Source: Asterella californica
Lineage: Eukaryota > Streptophyta > Marchantiopsida > Marchantiales > Aytoniaceae
Direction of reading: 5' to 3'
Assembly (NCBI GenBank): GCA_036924285.1
Contig: JAYKYS010000001.1
Coordinates: 11,743,501-11,807,500, forward strand
DNA length: 64,000 bases
The position numbers and the translations under genes are program-made. Below are positions 1 through 12,675 of this stretch, one piece after another. The notes under the pieces were generated by a model, which did no database searches, had not been told where the DNA came from, and worked only from the letters and a program-made list of their open reading frames with translations. Within the stretch, counting starts at the first letter, position 1. Every line of letters starts with the position of its first letter.

Positions 1-3000
1 AGGTTATAGCAGAGGAGAGGAGAGACGAAGAGTTCAGAGATTTCTGAAGAGCTACATGAACTTTTTTGCTTTCAATATGAAGGATTTGGATACTTTGAAG
101 GGACCAGATATACGGATCGACTTGGCTAATGACACGTCAATCTTTTGACATTGTCGGAGTGTGATCTGTCTATCTAGGAAAGCGCCGGACTTCTGGCTAT
201 GATTGTTTACTCAAGAGTAAGCTTTTCAGGTTACAACATGGCGCTATAAGCACTCACGCAGGTGTGTAGGATCCTCTAATATGCTCAGAAAGTGAAATTC
301 AGGTCTAACTAGTAGCAATAGGATCGGACGGTGAACTTTAACACTCAAGGAGAGGAAAAATATGATGGTTCAGACTCTTTAACTTACATGCAAAAGAGGA
401 CCTATTGAATACACACACGAAGTTTTAGCCTGAGATCAAATTCTAGCACCGAGATATGAACAAAAATGTTCTAAATAAAGAGATTACGGCAATTTCTGAC
501 ACCTAGATGGCTATTTCGACCTAGAACAGAAAATTGGCTTGATCACTTTCGATGATTCTTACAGGATTTGGAGTCTAGACATTTCAGAGCTTTTTCAAAT
601 TTTTGATTTATTCTATCCTTGCAAAAAGAAACCCCGAAAAAGTCAAAATCAAACTCCACAACTCCTCTAAACAACTATGAATGTTGTCATATCGTTCCAC
701 GTTATGTTCGAACTGTCGCAACAAGGATAAGATAAACTTTTGACTTTCACCTCGTTCAGTAATGATACAGAGACGGAACATCTCCATGTTTGTCATCGCT
801 GTGCACATAGAGCTTTTAGCAAAGACTCACGACTAGCAAAAGATATGTAAGTGTAAACGTTGCGAACTAGGATTTTGAGTGGTTACTCTGATTTGAAAAG
901 AAACATGCGTAACCCTAACTACACTACCCTAAAAGGAAAAATTTATTATAGAGTCTTAATTATAGTTCGTGCGACAACACTACTCCTCATGACACATGTA
1001 CCTAATTAATATATAGCACGTTTATTCATGAACTTACATAATATAAGTAAAATGACAAGAGATACCTTCTAAATGAATAAATAGAGAGGTCTACTTGCGT
1101 TAAAAATTAAGATATAAGATAGTAAGTCATTTATGTTATAAACATAATTAATGTAAATTAATATCATTCTTACTTATAAGTTTTTCTCAAACTGGACTTT
1201 TTATTGGGTTCATTTGTTCAGACGTGTTTTTAAGCTTATATTTAATTTCCCTCCTCGGTGCATCAAGTATACAAATGACAATATATAATCATTTGTAATC
1301 TTTCATCGTATGATGATATTGTGTTAATTTTGGAAATTCAGTTTATTCCTCACCATCACGATTCAATTCCAAGTCGACTAATCAAATACATTGTGGATGT
1401 CACGTCAACACTACGACTGGAAAATAACTTCTTGATAGATTTTTTCTGACGAAGTCATTTGCAAGAACTTGAGGTATCACCAAAGCATAAACTTTTGTTT
1501 GGGTTTATCAAGCCAATCCCTTCTCTCATGATAGTCCCCCATATAACATACATCTCTTCTTTTTCTCATTCAATCTAGTACATCTTCACCTCGTCTCTTC
1601 CATGAGTTTTTCTTTGGATATTTTCATCCGAATTTTATGGATATACTGAGTCCATTAGCACATATACAGATGGATAACTTACAAACACTACGTCATCACT
1701 AGAATGATATGTCGTTTATGTGCAACAGATGATCAGTATTGAATTGCATAATGCGTTATCATATCGTTGTTTGCATGAAGTATACACCAGGTATCTGGCT
1801 GTTGGAGATGTCGTCTGGCCACAATGAACATAGCTAACACTAAATTGTCTTCTCCAACCAAAAAATGAATTTATTTACACGTTATAAGCTTCCTCTATAA
1901 GTACAATTACAGTAGGACTTCAAGAGTCTGTGGTTCCTAAGCTCTCACTCTAAACCAAAATCTACCAGTCTGAGTGAGAAGTACTTAGAAAACCTTTCTT
2001 AACTATATCAAATTTATCTCAAGTGGACTTCCTTACAAGAATATACATCAGTCACAAGAAGAAGTGATCCATATATCACTTCTCCCAACTAACCAAAGTA
2101 CAAAAACTTTGGTTCAAACTAAACCCAAATCAAATCTAAATATGTTGGTGGCATCGAAAATATCTCATCCTAAGCTTTCCAACGATATCAATATCTCTTT
2201 CAACCGACTCCTCCAATTTTAACTACACCTCGTCAAAAATTTAGTGTCTTGTAGGATTTTACACTTCCGCTAATAACAAAACTCGAGAAGTGATGTGGAG
2301 AAGAGATCCATGGATCACTTTTGAAAATTATTTTTTGAGTTATGTCATCCATTTGCTCGTTGATAAAACCCACCTAGCACACTTTTTCGCTCAAACTCCA
2401 AACTCATCAGGGAAACCGTTCCGATAAACCCGGACGATAATTGTGTAGCACTTCGTCATCAAAATTCTAAATCTCACACGTTGGTTTCATTGACTAATCG
2501 ATCCACAAACACACTATAGCGCTAACGGAGGGTTTACAAAAAATAAGTTGAGGCACATTTGTTAGTTGGGAGAGATGGTCCATATGTGACTCAACTCATG
2601 GAGACTCTAGCCTCCTTACTTCAAGAGGTTTCACATGCTAAACATAGCTATTGTTTTGAGAGTTTTTCTCTCTATTTTGGTTTGGTAATCCTCGCATAAT
2701 ATTCCACAGTGAAGAGTTTTTCCATTGGTTTATTCTGATCTTTTCTTTTTATCTCCATTTTTTGTGTGTCTGCAGACATGAGGTGGATCCCCACTAAAAG
2801 ACATAGACAGTAGATGGTCTATGATAGCGATTCAATGCACACCAAAGAAAGTCTACAAGGATTTCACCTAGTCATCTCGTAACAAAAGAGAGTAAAAAAT
2901 GATATTATCTAAATTAGTCATGATTTCAAAATATATCAACACAGTAAAGTTTTAATCAAAAATAGATTATATAGAACGCATTGGAAGGAGATTTTTTCGA

Positions 3001-3055
3001 CGCACATTTTGATGATCATTGAGTGTTTAACAGTAACTAATTAAAAAGTTCCTAA
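1..3055. other. AT-rich spacer without recognisable genes
   Basis: I see no credible coding region here; all open frames are short and resemble no family I know. A pair of related inverted segments lies near 2058-2097 and 2562-2597. Each carries a CCCAACTAAC core beside a CCATAT block, in opposite orientation, so the roughly 540 bp between them could be a decayed element with terminal inverted repeats. That reading is tentative because the ends match imperfectly. Confidence 0.4.
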
Positions 3056-3059
3056 CGAG

Positions 3060-4380
3060 GTGCAAGTATTTCAGTTTGAATGCTCCATTGTTGTTAAACT
3101 CAAGGGGCATCAAAGAAGGTATAACCCTAGCGTTAGTAGGTCACGGGGTAGTAAAGAAGAATTGCATATACACAAAACACAGAATATTAGCTGAGAGAGA
3201 TGACTTCTTTCTTTTCTTTGGAGACAGCCACGATTGGGGCTATCAGGTCAAGAACGAGTCACGAAGGTCTCAGTAGTGTTTTCTTTGAAGAAAATGAGTA
3301 ACAACAAGTTGGTGATAGTTTAGGACAGCAAAATAGATAGAGCAGGAAATAGAGGAGCGATTGAGAAGTCAAAGTCGAACTCGCTGTACCCTCAGGTTTG
3401 ACTCATCTGTATAACCAACTTGTTAGTAACAATAACTATGGCATAGTAGAGGCGGCAACAAGACTTTGGTGCCCAAAGAGGTAGAAATTGGGATCTTCAG
3501 TACAAACAAATACACAACGCTAATAATGGAAGCAAAAGGAACATTCTTTAGTCATCTGCTCAATGTATCAATCTACAACAAGGAATACAAGTACTATATA
3601 AAGGTTACAGATGATACCACATGTTCTCTCAAAGGAGTCTCTTAGATGTCAATAATTCAAGATATTTTTTTTGAATTTTCATTTGTGTCTAAACTACAAA
3701 TCAACAGAGGAAACAACAATTATACCCTTTGAGACTTTGGCAAATACAAGTAAACCAGATGATTGTCCCTACTGCTGGTTAGCATGTAATGAAGTGGAAA
3801 GATTCCTAGGAGTCCTTGTTAGCCAAGAATACGAAGATGTCAAAAACTAGAAATAATTATTTACTAAATTAGCTCAATCTATCACGATATGGAGAACTAA
3901 AAAATGATTTTTGGACGCATCACAGCCATCAAAAGATATATCGTCTCACAAATATGGTTCACAGCAGCACATATTCCAGCGCCACCAATAATATTGATGA
4001 AGATCCAAGCGATGCTTTGGAGTTTCATCCAAACCAATAGATCTTTAGAAATAGAGAGTTCTAATAAATACTTTCCGTCTTGGACATGTACAGTCTAATG
4101 TCGTTCTTTTTCTTCGCTGGGTTGAATGCTATGGATCCTGGTTCTCAACTCCGAGCGATACACACCAAATTGATTTTGAATTTGATCACCGACCTTTCTC
4201 ATAGTCGGACTATTCTTCCCAAACAGCTAATTCGTGAGACTCCTCTTTTATCTCACATCCTTATTCGTGATCCAACCTCTAGTATACTGATAAGATCCCC
4301 AAGATGGAGAACGTTTTTGCAAGCATGGCTTGAAGTTATTCAAGTTACTCCCTTTTTTTGGATTTTTGATATTTAAATCA
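3060..4380 (+). mobile_element. Decayed non-LTR retrotransposon (LINE) reverse transcriptase remnant
   Basis: Conceptual translation in changing frames gives pieces that resemble plant LINE reverse transcriptase. Around 3080-3140 there is an LNSRGIKEG segment like the motif before the catalytic box. Around 3198-3230 an ERDDFFLFFG stretch may be the remnant of the catalytic DD box. Between about 3795 and 4040 lie EVERFLGVLVSQ, LFTKLAQSITIWRTKK and GRITAIKRYIVSQIWF, which look like the thumb region after the catalytic domain, where LINEs have a conserved W...GR pattern. A piece at 4290-4340 (RWRTFLQAWLEV) may continue it. Frames shift repeatedly and stops are frequent, so it is dead. The class assignment rests on motif memory, not alignment. 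No poly-A tail or target duplication was found. Confidence 0.45.
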
Positions 4381-5504
4381 AGAAGTCATTTGATTCAGTC
4401 ATTTCATCCGCTCCGATAAAAACATTTGGACAACTCAAAGTTGATAGGATATTAATGTCAAATAGCATGATATACATATCTGAGATACTTCTCGTTTAAA
4501 CTTTAGAAGGAATTAGACATAAATACTCGCTGCAAGAGGGCAGAAGACTCATATTGATTCAAGAAGCTCTACCAATTAGAGATAACCAAGAAGCAACCAG
4601 AACAACTCCTCAAATATTTATAAAATAAGAAAATTTATTTCATATAAATATATTATAGACGAATATATACTCATAGAAACAAACTGCATTCAACAATCCT
4701 CTCTAAATGTCACCCTTCAATTAGCCAAGAGATTTGCTCTGCCAGCTGTAGTTCAAGTGTGCTTTCAGAATCCACGAGAAGTAAATAGACAGTTTTGCAC
4801 TTCCAATGTTACATATCAATAGGATTCGAGTGGGTGTGGCGGCTAATTCTCTGTTTGAAAAGACTATTGCAACAAGACACTTAAACTTAAATATTCTTGA
4901 AACATCTCAGTACTCACTTTTGTGGAAAATGAGAAAGAGATCTTCAAAATACTCTTGAATGGTCTCAAAAGTTCAAATACATCCATGATCAAGTTCTAGA
5001 CAGGAAAAGTAGACAACTTCTATATAAAATCATGTCTCGCATCTTGATGAAAAGTATAAGCATCCATAAGTTCAACAATCCATTTGACATAGAATCTAAA
5101 GTGCATTGTCTCATAGACAGTGAAAAATGTCATAAAAGTCGAGGATAAAATGATCTTTTTTCCTCACACACATATTAAGAGCTTCAACAACTTAGATTTT
5201 TTGACAGAGGAGAAACACCAGCAAGTTCTAACTCATGTTAACCATCTGGAAGATTTTTCACTCAGAACTTCTTCGATCCGTATGAAACAAAATAAAGTTC
5301 CGAACTTACCAACTCATCCAAGTACACTTTTGTAACCTCCGTGACCAGCATCATCTGAAAGATCAAGAATTTAAATCTCCTACAAATCCTTTTTGTATAT
5401 TCTATAATTTTATCACAAGTGATACTTCCATTCCAAAGATTTCAAAAGATAAGAGACTCAGTTTCTCTTCTTCTTAAATTTTACAATTATTTCTTAAGGG
5501 TCGT
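4381..5504. other. Spacer, possibly the LINE 3' part
   Basis: No clear gene. Open frames are short, and the one at 5120-5335 (71 residues) has no recognisable features. The region follows the LINE remnant and could hold its degraded 3' part, but I see no diagnostic motif. Confidence 0.3.
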
Positions 5505-5712
5505 ATCTTTGGATAATGTGAGATAACGGTAGAGTGTGACCTCCCTCTTAATGTTTAACAGTATAGATAAAACTTTCAATAGTCATCCGTGTTTACTCGC
5601 ATTTTTTGTTACTATGTAGATACATTTTGTTGGATGATGTGTGGTAACATAGAGTGTGACCTCGCTCTCAATGTTCAACAATATTGATAACTAATACTTT
5701 TAATAATGTCAT
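5505..5712. repeat. Two-copy tandem repeat, 121-bp period
   Basis: The segment around GGATAATGTGAGATAACGG (from about 5511) recurs as GGATGATGTGTGGTAACAT (from about 5632). Both copies continue into AGAGTGTGACCTC and a related CAATGTT/AATGTTTAACA block. Substitutions and small indels separate the copies, so the duplication is not very recent. Confidence 0.7.
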
Positions 5713-6494
5713 AAACGTTTACACAAACCATTTGAAATGATTTATCAAGACTATTCGATTAGTCGATGTTCTATAAAAACAACAAACTGTCCGAAATCGT
5801 CCTTATTCCTTGGATGTTTGAATAAGCAACCCAACGACGTATGGGGCGAAAAAAGAAAAGCTTAGATCAATCTTTATACGCTGAGATACTGGAGGATCCC
5901 CCAAATTGTCTATTGGTTTACAGTTAGGAACAATCACAATTCATGTTGAGTGGTCAGATGTCACTCCTTGAGACGGATGAAGGAGGGAAGTGATTCCCTC
6001 TTACACTTTAGACCCGCATCTCTCAGCTCTATATTTCAACACACGTCTCCTACTTACTACGGGATGACAATCCACGACTAGTATGCTGAGACAAGATTCT
6101 GATAAATCTTGTCTCCGCATCAACACAAGAAGAGACAGCTCGTGTTTTATCAAATTTAGCTCAGGTTCCCGCTTGTCGTCTCCAGATCACTTCAAAGTTC
6201 CTTTCCGCTTGCCGCCAGTGCTCGGAACAAACATATTTTTGTGTTTCTCTCATGTTTCACCTACTACTACTTTCTACTGGTAACTGGCCTCCTCGTCCCT
6301 TTGGCTTTCTACAGCTAGTATGACGAAGACGACGACTCCTTTCTGATAATGGTCATTCATAGCTGTTCGTTAAATCCCAAGTAGCACTATATAACCGGTG
6401 GGATATCTCACCTGAATCAGTTTCAATTCAAAATTCCAGAGATTAGCTCCGAAGGGTTAATTCATCAAAACTACGTCTACTTGTCATGTTTTTA

Positions 6495-7510
6495 TTTGTT
6501 GTCTAAAGTTGGTGATCTAGGACTCAAAATGATGAGAGTCTTGAGACCTACAAAATGAACCGTAGATGTCTTCAAACCGAAATCTGAAGACTGAGAAATA
6601 AACCAAAAAGGAAAGTTGCTATCTGAACCACAAATAAAAAATATATTTTTCTTTGAATTTTGAAAAGTTCTCTTATCGAATGGACTATTGTTACAGTGAG
6701 CGAAAATTTTGTTACAATGATCGACTCGTCTGAAATGAAAATCACTTTTTTGAAATTCAATTTTCTGAGAGAATTTGCTAGAAATTATAATCAAATTAGA
6801 TTTTCTGACAAAAATTTTAGTTCAAACCACGATTTGAACTTGAGGCCTCTGTGAATCACAAATAAAGAATATATTCGTTTTTGAATTTAAAAAAAAAATT
6901 CGAGTGTACTCTTGTTACAGTTCTTATTTGTTGTCTAAATTGGTGATCTAGGGTTCAAAATGATGAGAATCTTGAGACCTACAAAATGAACCATAGATGT
7001 CTTCAAATCGAGATATGGACTAAGAAATAAATCAAAAAAGAAAGATATGATGTGAACCACAAATAAAAAATTATTTTTTTTGAATTTTGAAAAGTTCTCC
7101 TATCGAATGGACTCTTGTTACAGTGAGCAAAAATTTTGTTACATTGACCGACTCGCTTGAAATGAAAATCATTTTTCTGGAATTCAATTTTTTGAGAGAT
7201 TTGTCAAAAATTACAATCAAAATTAGATTTTCTGGCAAAAATGTAAATTCAAACCACGATTTGAACTTGAGACCAATGTGAATCACAAATAAAGAATATA
7301 TTATTTTTTTATTTTGAAAAGTTTTTCTATAGAATGGACTCTTGTTACAGTGAGGAAAATTTTGTTACAGTGATCGACTCGCTTGAAATGGAAATCGTTT
7401 TTCTGGAATTCAATTCTCTGCAGGAATTTGCCAGAAATTATAATCAAAATTAAATTTTCCCGAAAATTTTTTTCTTCAAACTACTTTTCGAACCAGAGAC
7501 CTCTTCCTCT
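6495..7510. repeat. Compound AT-rich tandem repeat (432-bp outer, about 220-bp inner units)
   Basis: The block starting TTTGTTGTCTAAAG at 6495 recurs at 6927 (period 432). Inside each, a unit of about 220 bp starting at a CACAAATAAA(A/G)AAT motif occurs near 6632, 6856 (cut short by a small deletion), 7058 and 7280. Each full inner unit carries TTTTGTTACA(A/G)TGATCGACTCG or a close variant, then an AATTCAATTTT block. Open frames appear on both strands because the units are repeated and AT-rich; I do not regard them as genes. Family unknown. Confidence 0.8.
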
Positions 7511-9136
7511 CCATGTTCGAACCTCAACCATATTAGCGACGACACTTTTGATACAAGGAAGGGTTGCTGCTTTTATACCCTACCTGTGGTTTAACTGGAT
7601 TGTGCCACGCATAACTACATATGTTACATAACGCATATGTAACAGGCGTTGATTCATCGGGACTTGCACAATGGTTCTGAAGAAGCTGCAAGGTCCCATG
7701 GACCGCATGAGCTCAAAGAATCACGCTGCTAGGAAGTCAAATCGACGATGCGATGTTCCCGTACTTTTGTTTCTTCCTTGTGGTCCAGCTAATGCTACAG
7801 ATTGTAAGAGCCAGTGGCTCTCGCTCGATCGTGTGGGCCCTCGATCAACAGAGTTCATGGGGCTCTAGCAGAAGAAGAGTCTGAAAATTCTGGATACGAA
7901 GCGAGAGGAGTCCGTCCACACATGTACAGTGCGAGTAAATAATCGCTGAAATGGACAATTCGCCAATCATCGTGGCAGGTCGGAGTGGGAGAGAGCGCGA
8001 GCATTTCCGATGCATGAATCCGGCAAAGCGTTCAGTTACTCTATACGGGGACGAGGCTCCGACGAGCACGTTGATCATGAGGCGGTTTAGCCTTTAGGTA
8101 CGAAAGCGGTTAGGTTACAGTCTGGTCGTCTTCATTATCATCCATCCGGTCTCCTGTCAACGCCCTTGATGTAGGCCTTACTCGGTATGAGTCAAGCTTC
8201 ACTGGGAGCGCTGAGCGTGATATGCGTCAAAGTTGTATATCCCGGTGTTTCAATCCCTGAGTGTCGTGGATACTTGTTATGTCCCCATGTTTCCTGTGAA
8301 GTAGAGTGTGCGGACCTGTCGTTTCCGCTTTTCCACGAGAAAAGGAGAGGATACTTCTTGTTTACTTTTAGGAATATTCGCTTGTTCGATAAAAAATATC
8401 AGACTTGGGAGATTCTTCTGCTTCCCACTCAGAGAGTAATGTCGATGTATCTACAATCAATCGTAAACCTCGAACGTTGGTCACGCTTCCGGTACCACTT
8501 GTACGTACTGAGAAGTGGGGAATCTAATCATTATCATCGGTTCAAAGCTAGCACGCTGACTGATCCATCTAACTTCGTTGTAATTGACTTTGTCATTCTC
8601 CGGAGAAAGTAGAGGTTTAGTGCGAATCTAGGTGGATTTTTCGTCTGGCGAAAAGTGAAAGTGGAAAACGCATCGGTTCAGATCGCGGCAGAGATTGACA
8701 GCAGAAGCGAGAAGGAACATCCGCTTTTCACACTCGGAACTGTGCATCCGAAGTGAATACACGATTGTTCAACTCGGATGCAAAATGAGACGGAGTGTAC
8801 AAACATAAAGGACACTATATCGAATCCAGTGAGCATGCACGCGTTCGGATTCAAACCTGCTTGATAAACTATGGAGTCATTAAAGGTCTGAGAGAGATGT
8901 TATGATGTATGGAAGAAAAACCCAACACTCATAGCACCACTCCAACAAGAGAGGAAAAACTTCCAACAAGGAAGGAGGCTATCGCAGCCTTCTCACAATA
9001 AGAACAAAAGAAGGTTGAAAAATATCACCAAAATATAGGGAGAGTAAAGCACATTAGGAGTTGGGTCCCCGTAACTTAGCTTTGCACTAAGTATAATAAC
9101 TGTGTATGTACAGGTTATACATAGTAGCTTCAAGAG
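7511..9136. other. Less AT-rich spacer with one uncertain open frame
   Basis: This stretch is less AT-rich than its surroundings and not obviously repetitive. Two ATG-started frames occur: 7671-7868 (65 residues) and 8187-8612 (listed separately). Neither resembles a family I know. A short ACATATG/CATATGT inverted pair lies near 7616-7645. Confidence 0.3.
8187..8612 (+). CDS. Hypothetical open frame, 141 residues
   Basis: An uninterrupted ATG-to-TAG frame, the longest non-transposon frame with an ATG start outside the P450. The product is rich in Cys, Arg, Phe and Tyr, shows no signal peptide, clear membrane span or known motif, and I do not recognise it. One such frame in 64 kb of plant DNA could arise by chance. 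It could also be an exon of a longer gene, but no convincing splice partners were identified. Treat it as a candidate only. Confidence 0.15.
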   Translation: MSQASLGALSVICVKVVYPGVSIPECRGYLLCPHVSCEVECADLSFPLFHEKRRGYFLFTFRNIRLFDKKYQTWEILLLPTQRVMSMYLQSIVNLERWSRFRYHLYVLRSGESNHYHRFKASTLTDPSNFVVIDFVILRRK

Positions 9137-9140
9137 ATTC

Positions 9141-9889
9141 AAACTAGAAATCTCACGTAGAAAAGTGAGTTAGTCAATTGCAACCAGAGTATATCGGAAG
9201 GCGGAAGAAAAGCGATCAGAGTAATCAAATCGTAGATATGATTACTCTGATCGCTATGGTTGCAGATTGACGAAAGCTATGGTTGCAGCAGGAGCTTGCC
9301 ACCGACAGAAGCTTCGGTTTTACCCAACCGGCAGATCTTCTGTATAACTTGGTGTTTTCCTCAACCGTGGCAGTTCTATGCTTTGAGTGTTATTGCACGA
9401 GAAAGAGCTCACGAATCAAACGGCTCCAGCTCTCCAGCCGGCCCTTGTGGTTCTTATATCCCGTACGCGAAGTGAAGAGAAAGCTTGAGAATCAATCCGC
9501 CTTTCCACTGAACTAAAGAGAAACTAGAAATCTCACGTCGGAAAGTGAGTTCGTCAATTGCAACCAGAATATATCGGAAGGCGGAAGAAAAGCGATCAGA
9601 GTAATCAAATCGTTTGACTGCAGATTAAAGCTATGGTTGAAGCAGGAGCTTGCCACCGACAGAAGCTTCGGTTTTACCCAACCGATAGATCTTCTGTATA
9701 ACTTTGGTGTTTTCGTCAACCGTGGCAGTTCTATGCTTTGAGTGTTATTGCACGAGAAAGAGCTCACGAATCAAACGGCTCCAGCTCTCCAGCCGGCTAT
9801 CTAGGGCTGGGCACCCTTGTGGTTCTTATATCCCGTACGCGAAGTGAAGAGAAAGCTTGAGAATCAATCCGCCTTTCCACTGAACTAAA
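9141..9889. repeat. Recent tandem duplication (copies 9141-9516 and 9531-9889)
   Basis: Both copies run from CTAGAAATCTCACGT to CCGCCTTTCCACTGAACTAAA and are nearly identical, so the duplication is young. Copy 1 has an extra tract after AATCGTAGATA that is an inverted copy of its own upstream sequence. Copy 2 has an extra 16-17 bp (around TATCTAGGGCTGGGCA) after CTCTCCAGCCGG. The open frames inside (for example 9260-9475 and 9513-9767) are by-products. Confidence 0.9.
9212..9254. repeat. Perfect 16-bp inverted repeat in copy 1 of the duplication
   Basis: The left arm GCGATCAGAGTAATCA (9212-9227) is matched exactly by its reverse complement at 9239-9254, with an 11-nt spacer. The sister copy at 9531-9889 has only the left arm, so the right arm appeared by inverted copying after or during the duplication. 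Confidence 0.9.
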
Positions 9890-10667
9890 TGCAAACTTCC
9901 AACTCCAGAAGGAGAGGCTGCAGTATTCCCCAGCTGCCGATATCATAAGGAGAAACGTGGGTTAAGAAACCTGGGAAGTTGAAGTTGGAGCTCGATATAT
10001 GTGACAGCATGTTAAGATCCTGGAGTCGGAACTGTGAGCAGCAATTATTACACCAGGAAGGGGGCTCGGTAGTACGAAGAAATAAGGACCTGAAATTTAT
10101 TCCCATTTTATAGTCAACGCACTAATATCTAACAATATGATTCAAACTCCAAGCGTACGTTCAGGGCACACAGACATGAGAGACTGAATGATGCTCTAGG
10201 GACGGCGAGGGTTTGGACTCTGGAGAAGAACCCCATCATCAATCGTCATGCTCGACGCTGGATCGTATAGGACCTGGTTTCGGTAGATGGTCTGGCCAGA
10301 TTCGACCCTGGTTCGGAAATTAAAGCTAGTCATGGGTCTCCATCCATTGACTCCAGTCTAACTGAAGGACTTGACGGGTCGACTACGTTCACTTATGAGT
10401 GGAAATTGACCCGAGAGCTACAGTATGCGGAACCTTGTCCCCAAGTCCACGCCTACGAAACTTTTGGGTGACACATGTACACGGTCATTGCTGTAACTTT
10501 CATCCACTTTAGCCAAAGCAGCCGAGACTGATATGATGGTAGGGGATCGTGGTCTTAGAAATAAGAGCGGTTGTCGTTGCTGTTTGATGTGGTTACAATT
10601 TCTCAAGGGCAGCGGAATGCTTCATATTACAAGATAGACCCAGATTTCATGCATGCTCCGTCGTCAC
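9890..10667. other. Spacer between the duplication and copia A
   Basis: No gene recognised. Short frames only. A 17-nt string GACTGATATGATGGTAG near 10526 recurs near 18808; no larger shared repeat is evident around it. Confidence 0.3.
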
Positions 10668-10845
10668 TGTTGGAGAACCAAACGTAGTGAATACTCTCTG
10701 ATGTAGAAGAGATATCAGTAATATGGACAAGGGTTCATTCATTAGTCAGTCATTAGTCATAGAGAGATGTGAGTAAAGATAATATATTAGAGGTGACTGA
10801 ACTTGGATGTGACTGAAGGTAATATACTAGACATTATCTTTAACA
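10668..10845 (-). repeat. 3' LTR of copia A (178 bp)
   Basis: On the minus strand it begins TGTTAAAGATAATG and ends TTCTCCAACA, giving the standard TG...CA ends. It follows a polypurine tract AAGAAGGGG at 10846-10854, just after the end of the RNase H reading frame. It contains a duplicated CATTAGTCA motif. At 178 bp it is short for a copia LTR but within the known range. Confidence 0.8.
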
Positions 10846-12513
10846 CCCCTTCTTAATGTCAATAGTACTGAATATACACCAAGTTCAAGTCTCAATTTTT
10901 GAAATCTGTCTGAAGACAAAGACTTGATGAATATATCAGCAATTTGATCATCAGTTGTTATCCACGAGTAACAACTTCTCTCAAAATTATTTTTCTCCGA
11001 TGAAGTGGACTTGCACTTCAATGTGCTTTGTTCTAGCATGATGCACTGGATTTTTTGCCAATGCTATTGCACTCATGCTATCAGTCCAGATTACTGTTGG
11101 AGTGTCTTGGTTCACACTTACATCTTCCAACACCCATCTTAGCCAAATGACCTCTCGTGCTGCATTACACAGATCATGATATTCTGCTTCAGAGGAGAAT
11201 AAAGTAATAGTTGGCTGCTTTTTACACTGTCAAGTGATGACATCTCCTCCAAGCATAAATGTAGATCCGAACATTGATTTATGATCTGAAGAATCGCTTG
11301 TCCAGTCAGCATCTGTAAACCCAACAAGTCCAAGTGACTTGTCTGAGCTATATCTGAACCCATAACTGGTGTTCCCTTGAGGTAGCACAAAACTCTCTTT
11401 GCTGTCCTCATATGCATTATTGTGAGAAACTCCATATTTTGACTGAGTTTGCTGACTGCATATGATATCTGGTCTTGTAGTGACAGCCAAGTAAATTAAC
11501 TTCCCGATCAGCTTCCTGAACTCTGTTACATCTGCACGCTCGTTATCAGCAGAAGAACTTTGCCACTCCTTCGAGATAATCATAGGAGTAGGTGCATGCT
11601 TGCACTTCTCCATCTGAAAATCCTGAAGTATACGTTCTGTTTATCTTACTTGAGTGAGGTATAACATGTCTTTTTTCCAAAAACTGAACTCCGAGATAAA
11701 AGTTGAGAAGTCCTAGATCCTTCATATCAAACTCTTGCAGTAAAGCTTGCTGAATCTTCTCTACTCCTCCTTGATTACTTCCGGATATTATCAGGTCATC
11801 CACGCATATTAATAATAACACAATACCTTGAGAACTAATCAAAACATAGAAGTTTGGATCACCTCTTGTAAGAGAGAAGCCTTGCTGCTTCAAGAAGGTA
11901 TCGGTTCTTGTGTACCAACCTCTTGGAGCTTGTTTGAGGTCATACAATGTCTTATGTAGCTTGCACACTAATTTTTCACCTCCTCTACAAACAAATCCAG
12001 GTGGGTTGCTGCAAGTAGATATCTTCTTGAAGAATCTCATTAAGAAATGCATTCTTGGCATCCATTTGTAGACATTTCCAACCATGTAGTTTTGCAAGAG
12101 CACAAAAAACTCGAATGGAGTTGAGTTTTACCACAGGTGTGAAGGTCTCTTGAAAATCTTCTCCTGCAGTCTGCAAGTAGCCTTTTGCAACAAGGCGAGC
12201 ATTATATCTCTCAATAGATCCATCCGCATGTCTCTTGATTTTATAAACCCACTTACAGCCAAGTGCTTTCCTGCTTGATGGAAGATGTACTAGCCTCCAG
12301 GTTGCAATTTTTTAGTAATGCATCATATTCTTCTTGCATTGCACGTCTCCATTCATCTTTGCTGAAAGCCTCCTCAAATGAAATAGTTTCTTCATCACCT
12401 TGAGCTTCAGCCATGAGAATACAATCCTCTAGCCTTGCAAGAAACTCCTTTATTCTGATGGGTCTCCTTGGTTGAGTAGCAAAATTCGAATCTGGAGTAG
12501 TCTGGTGTATCAT
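10846..12513 (-). pseudogene. Copia A reverse transcriptase and RNase H, broken
   Basis: Minus-strand fragments in order: 12253-12513 (EEAFSKDEWRRAMQEEYDAL, the lead-in to the polymerase), 11985-12176 (ETFTPVVKLNSIRV and the MDAKNAFLN catalytic strand), 11546-12103 (LYDLKQAPRGWY and CVDDLIISGS, where copia normally has YVDD), then RNase H at 11230-11613 (RPDI, GFTDADWTSDSSD) and 10827-11039 (TTDDQIADIFIKSLSSDRF, the typical C-terminal tail). Overlapping fragments in different frames show several frameshifts. The protein would copy element RNA in virus-like particles in an intact element; here it cannot be made. Confidence 0.9.
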
Positions 12514-12675
12514 AGGTGAATCTGCTGTAGTTGGACCTGAATCAGTAACTTCAACTTGTGTAAGTGATGGTTCTTGCTAAGCTTCTTCTCCATGATTCTC
12601 TGAAGTAGGTGTTTGGACTGAGATAGATGGCAGATCAGAAAGATGATGCTGTGAATTTTGAGATGGAGAGAACTC

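Noticed and set aside
6492..7286. Open frames on both strands of the AT-rich repeat
   Set aside because: The same pieces recur with each repeat unit on both strands, which is explained by the repeat itself; no protein motif is present.
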